A DNA stretch of 64,000 nucleotides from Argentina anserina (lineage: Eukaryota > Streptophyta > Magnoliopsida > Rosales > Rosaceae): positions 15,934,001 through 15,998,000 of the forward strand of contig NC_065873.1 in NCBI RefSeq assembly GCF_933775445.1. Reading direction: 5' to 3'. The notes below the pieces were generated by a model that was not told the origin of the DNA, did no database searches, and was given only the letters and a program-made list of their open reading frames with translations. Positions 61,972 through 64,000 of this stretch are shown piece by piece. The number at the start of each line of letters is the position of its first letter. The first letter of the stretch is position 1. The translations under genes were made by a program, and so were the position numbers.

Positions 61972-63916
61972 ATGGAGTACAGGAAGCTCAAAGATCAGGT
62001 TTTTACTTCGCAACTCAATCGAATTTCCTGATTTAACCTCAAAGTTTGGAGCTTTAGATTCCAATCTGATCATATTCGTAGGATGATGATGGAAATTCAG
62101 CTGCCGGTGAAGACATTGAGAATTTACGAGGAAAGCCGCTATCTATTGGTAACTTTGATTTTCTGTGCTCTTAGTTTTGATTACTTTGAAATCGTAATGT
62201 GATGAGTTGGATTTTGGTGTTCATGTGAATTATGTAGCGGCCAGTTTGGGAGGGGGACCAGTCGACCCGAAGTGGAAGCGAAAGTAGGGAAATTTTATAC
62301 TAAAGCATTGAATTTTGGTTCTGATTGAAATGAAGTGTTGTTGTTTTGATGTGATTTTGGGTTTGTTGTTGTTGCAATAGGTCAATGGTTACTCTGGCTT
62401 TGACTGTTCTTACAAGTTCACAAGCGATACTGATTGTGTGGTCGAAGCGAGCTGGCAAGTATGAGTATAGTGTTACCACTGCTAATTTTTCGGTGAGGAC
62501 TGAGGGAGATTTGTTTGGCATTATACTTTTAAAGTTATGTAGTAGTGTCATTTTTTAGGTGACATGGGTTTGGTTGTGTTTTGGGAAGTAGGTGGAGGCT
62601 TTGAAATGTTTGTTGTCGCTTGCTGCTTTGGCACGAATCTGGAATAATGAAGGTGTTACTGACGATAACAGGTCCGTCTGTTAAAATGTACAATGCTATC
62701 AACCATGTTATAAGAGACTAGTCATTTGCAACAAGTATTGAATATCCAGCAATGATACATGATAGACGAGAATGTACACGATTTTGTTACAATTTGTCTT
62801 GACCATTTATGTTAGCTGTGTTATTGATTAGGTTGAGTACAACACTGGATGAAGTTATTGTATACCCAATTCCTGCATCACTTTACCTAGTCAAGAATTT
62901 GCTTCAGGTTGGTTGTATGTTTTCTGTTTGTTTCAATAAGGTTGGTCTTCATACTTCCCGAAATGTGATTGCTTTAACCGTTTATTATTATGTGGCAGTA
63001 TTATATATTTGCATATGTGGATGCCCCGGGTTATCAAATACTAAAGAACCTGAACATCATCAGCACTGGGGTCCTATACAGAATTATACTCAAGAGGAAG
63101 TAAGTCACTTTTACATTTTATGTTTCTCTTTGCCATTTTAGGTTATAACTCCCTACACAGAGCTAATTGTTCTAGGTTCATTACTGGAAAATTCTACATA
63201 AGATCCCCTTAGAGGAAAATATGACGTAGCTAAGTGGCCTTACTGTACTTGCATCACAGATATAAGCAAACTACCATCATGAACCTTTGTTTTTAACTCT
63301 ATGAATTGCAGGTTAAGTGAGATTCAGTGGGCAGCTTTCGTAATACTATGTGCAGGGTGCACTACGGCACAGCTGAACCCAAGGTATCAATGATCACTAC
63401 CATTCTTTTTATTTCATATTGTCTGATCAAAGTTATGTTGAGTAGTCTGTCAACAAACTGTTTACTTGTTAGTCAGCATTTTGAGTCTACAGGTCCTTTC
63501 AATAATCTTGATCCATAGTGCTATAAAATGTTTACCCTATTTTGATAATACCGCATCAATTGCATTGAAAAAGTGTATAAGCAACTCAAGTCATTAGAAT
63601 TTTGGCGCCTTAGCTATATATGGGACTAGAGTGCATTGACATGTTGACTACCCTTTAGTTTGTGTTTTATAAATTTCAGCTTCTCGTAATTCGATTATTT
63701 TGGTTTCATGGCGTTGTTTGTGCAGTTCTGACCATGTTCTTCAAACTCCATTGCAAGGATGGGTGATGGCCATTGTGAGTTTTCAGCCTTGTAAACTCTG
63801 AATTTCTTTTTTTATTAAGAAATCTTTTAGAGCTTGAAAAATTTATTATGGAGACTTAAATTGTTTATTTGCAGGTCATGGCACTTCTCAGTGGTTTTGC
63901 TGGAGTATACACCGAG
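61972..63916 (+). CDS. CMP-sialic acid transporter-like nucleotide-sugar transporter (5' part)
   Basis: Ten exons are in the window: 61972-61998, 62082-62148, 62238-62283, 62381-62492, 62592-62671, 62832-62907, 62999-63099, 63312-63383, 63726-63774, 63875-63916 (672 nt, 224 residues, phases agree); the gene runs off the right edge. A Golgi membrane antiporter of the NST/DMT family. Visible: short cytosolic N terminus MEYRKLKDQDDD, helix 1 (VTLALTVLTSSQAILIVWSKR), YEYSVTTANFS, ARIWNNEGVTDDNRLSTT, YYIFAYVDAPGYQILKNLNI with the KNLNIIST and RIILKRKLS signatures, and MALLSGFAGVYTE at the end. It matches Arabidopsis CMP-sialic acid transporter 4 (At4g35335), close to CPK5 there as well. Plant substrates of this clade are not settled. 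Confidence 0.93.
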
Positions 63917-64000
63917 GTGAATATTTATGTAGACAGTCTCTTCATCAATTCATGTTTAAAGCATTATCGTGGTCACGTCACTCAGCATACGTGATTTGAT

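Overview
This is nuclear DNA from a flowering plant, almost certainly a core eudicot of rosid type. Evidence: AT-rich intergenic DNA, GT-AG introns of 70-700 bp, plant-only families (THESEUS1-type receptor kinase, CDPK, GLR, S-protein homologue, CC-NBS-LRR) and plant transposon debris. I cannot fix the species from sequence alone.

Layout. 1-1827: 3' end of a glutamate receptor-like channel of clade 3 (+). 2.1-4.2 kb: LINE fragments around a small S-protein homologue whose signal peptide is out of frame. 5.9-8.4 kb: intact, intron-free THESEUS1-like receptor kinase (+). 10.27-11.7 kb: 5'-truncated LINE with an open RNase H reading frame. 13.8-14.9 kb: homoserine kinase (+). 18.1-18.6 kb: RING-H2 protein (+). 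18.7-22 kb: transposon-rich spacer (a candidate Helitron end, a hAT-like MITE with target duplication, a long GA microsatellite). 22.5-26.1 kb: tonoplast sugar transporter (-). 26.6-32.6 kb: another transposon-rich spacer with a second, very clean hAT-like MITE and a LINE split by about 2 kb of other DNA. 32.68-32.98 kb: a 7SL (signal recognition particle) RNA gene (-), complete with its external Pol III promoter. 35.0-37.6 kb: mitochondrial phosphate carrier (+). 41.5-44.8 kb: calcium-dependent protein kinase (+). 46.1-48.6 kb: plastid-targeted DUF3598-like protein (-). 50.5-55.1 kb: a decayed CC-NBS-LRR gene plus duplicated scraps of it and of the DUF3598-like gene. 57.0-57.4 kb: small plant-specific protein (-). 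60.3-61.1 kb: organellar class I release-factor-like protein (-). 61.97-end: 5' part of a CMP-sialic-acid/nucleotide-sugar transporter (+), sharing a short divergent promoter with the release factor.

The single-copy genes form a recognisable block. GLR, homoserine kinase, phosphate carrier and CDPK match Arabidopsis At2g17260-17290. GLR, sugar transporter, CDPK and nucleotide-sugar transporter match At4g35290-35335. These are the two duplicated Arabidopsis copies of one ancestral segment, and the window keeps genes that each Arabidopsis copy has lost. The genes do not form an operon or one pathway; the conserved order reflects ancestry. I found no undescribed multi-gene system. The most notable items are the 7SL gene, the merged synteny block, the two hAT-like MITEs with target duplications, the S-protein frameshift, the eroded duplication linking 46-49 kb to 53.7-54.8 kb, and a probable GC-AG intron.
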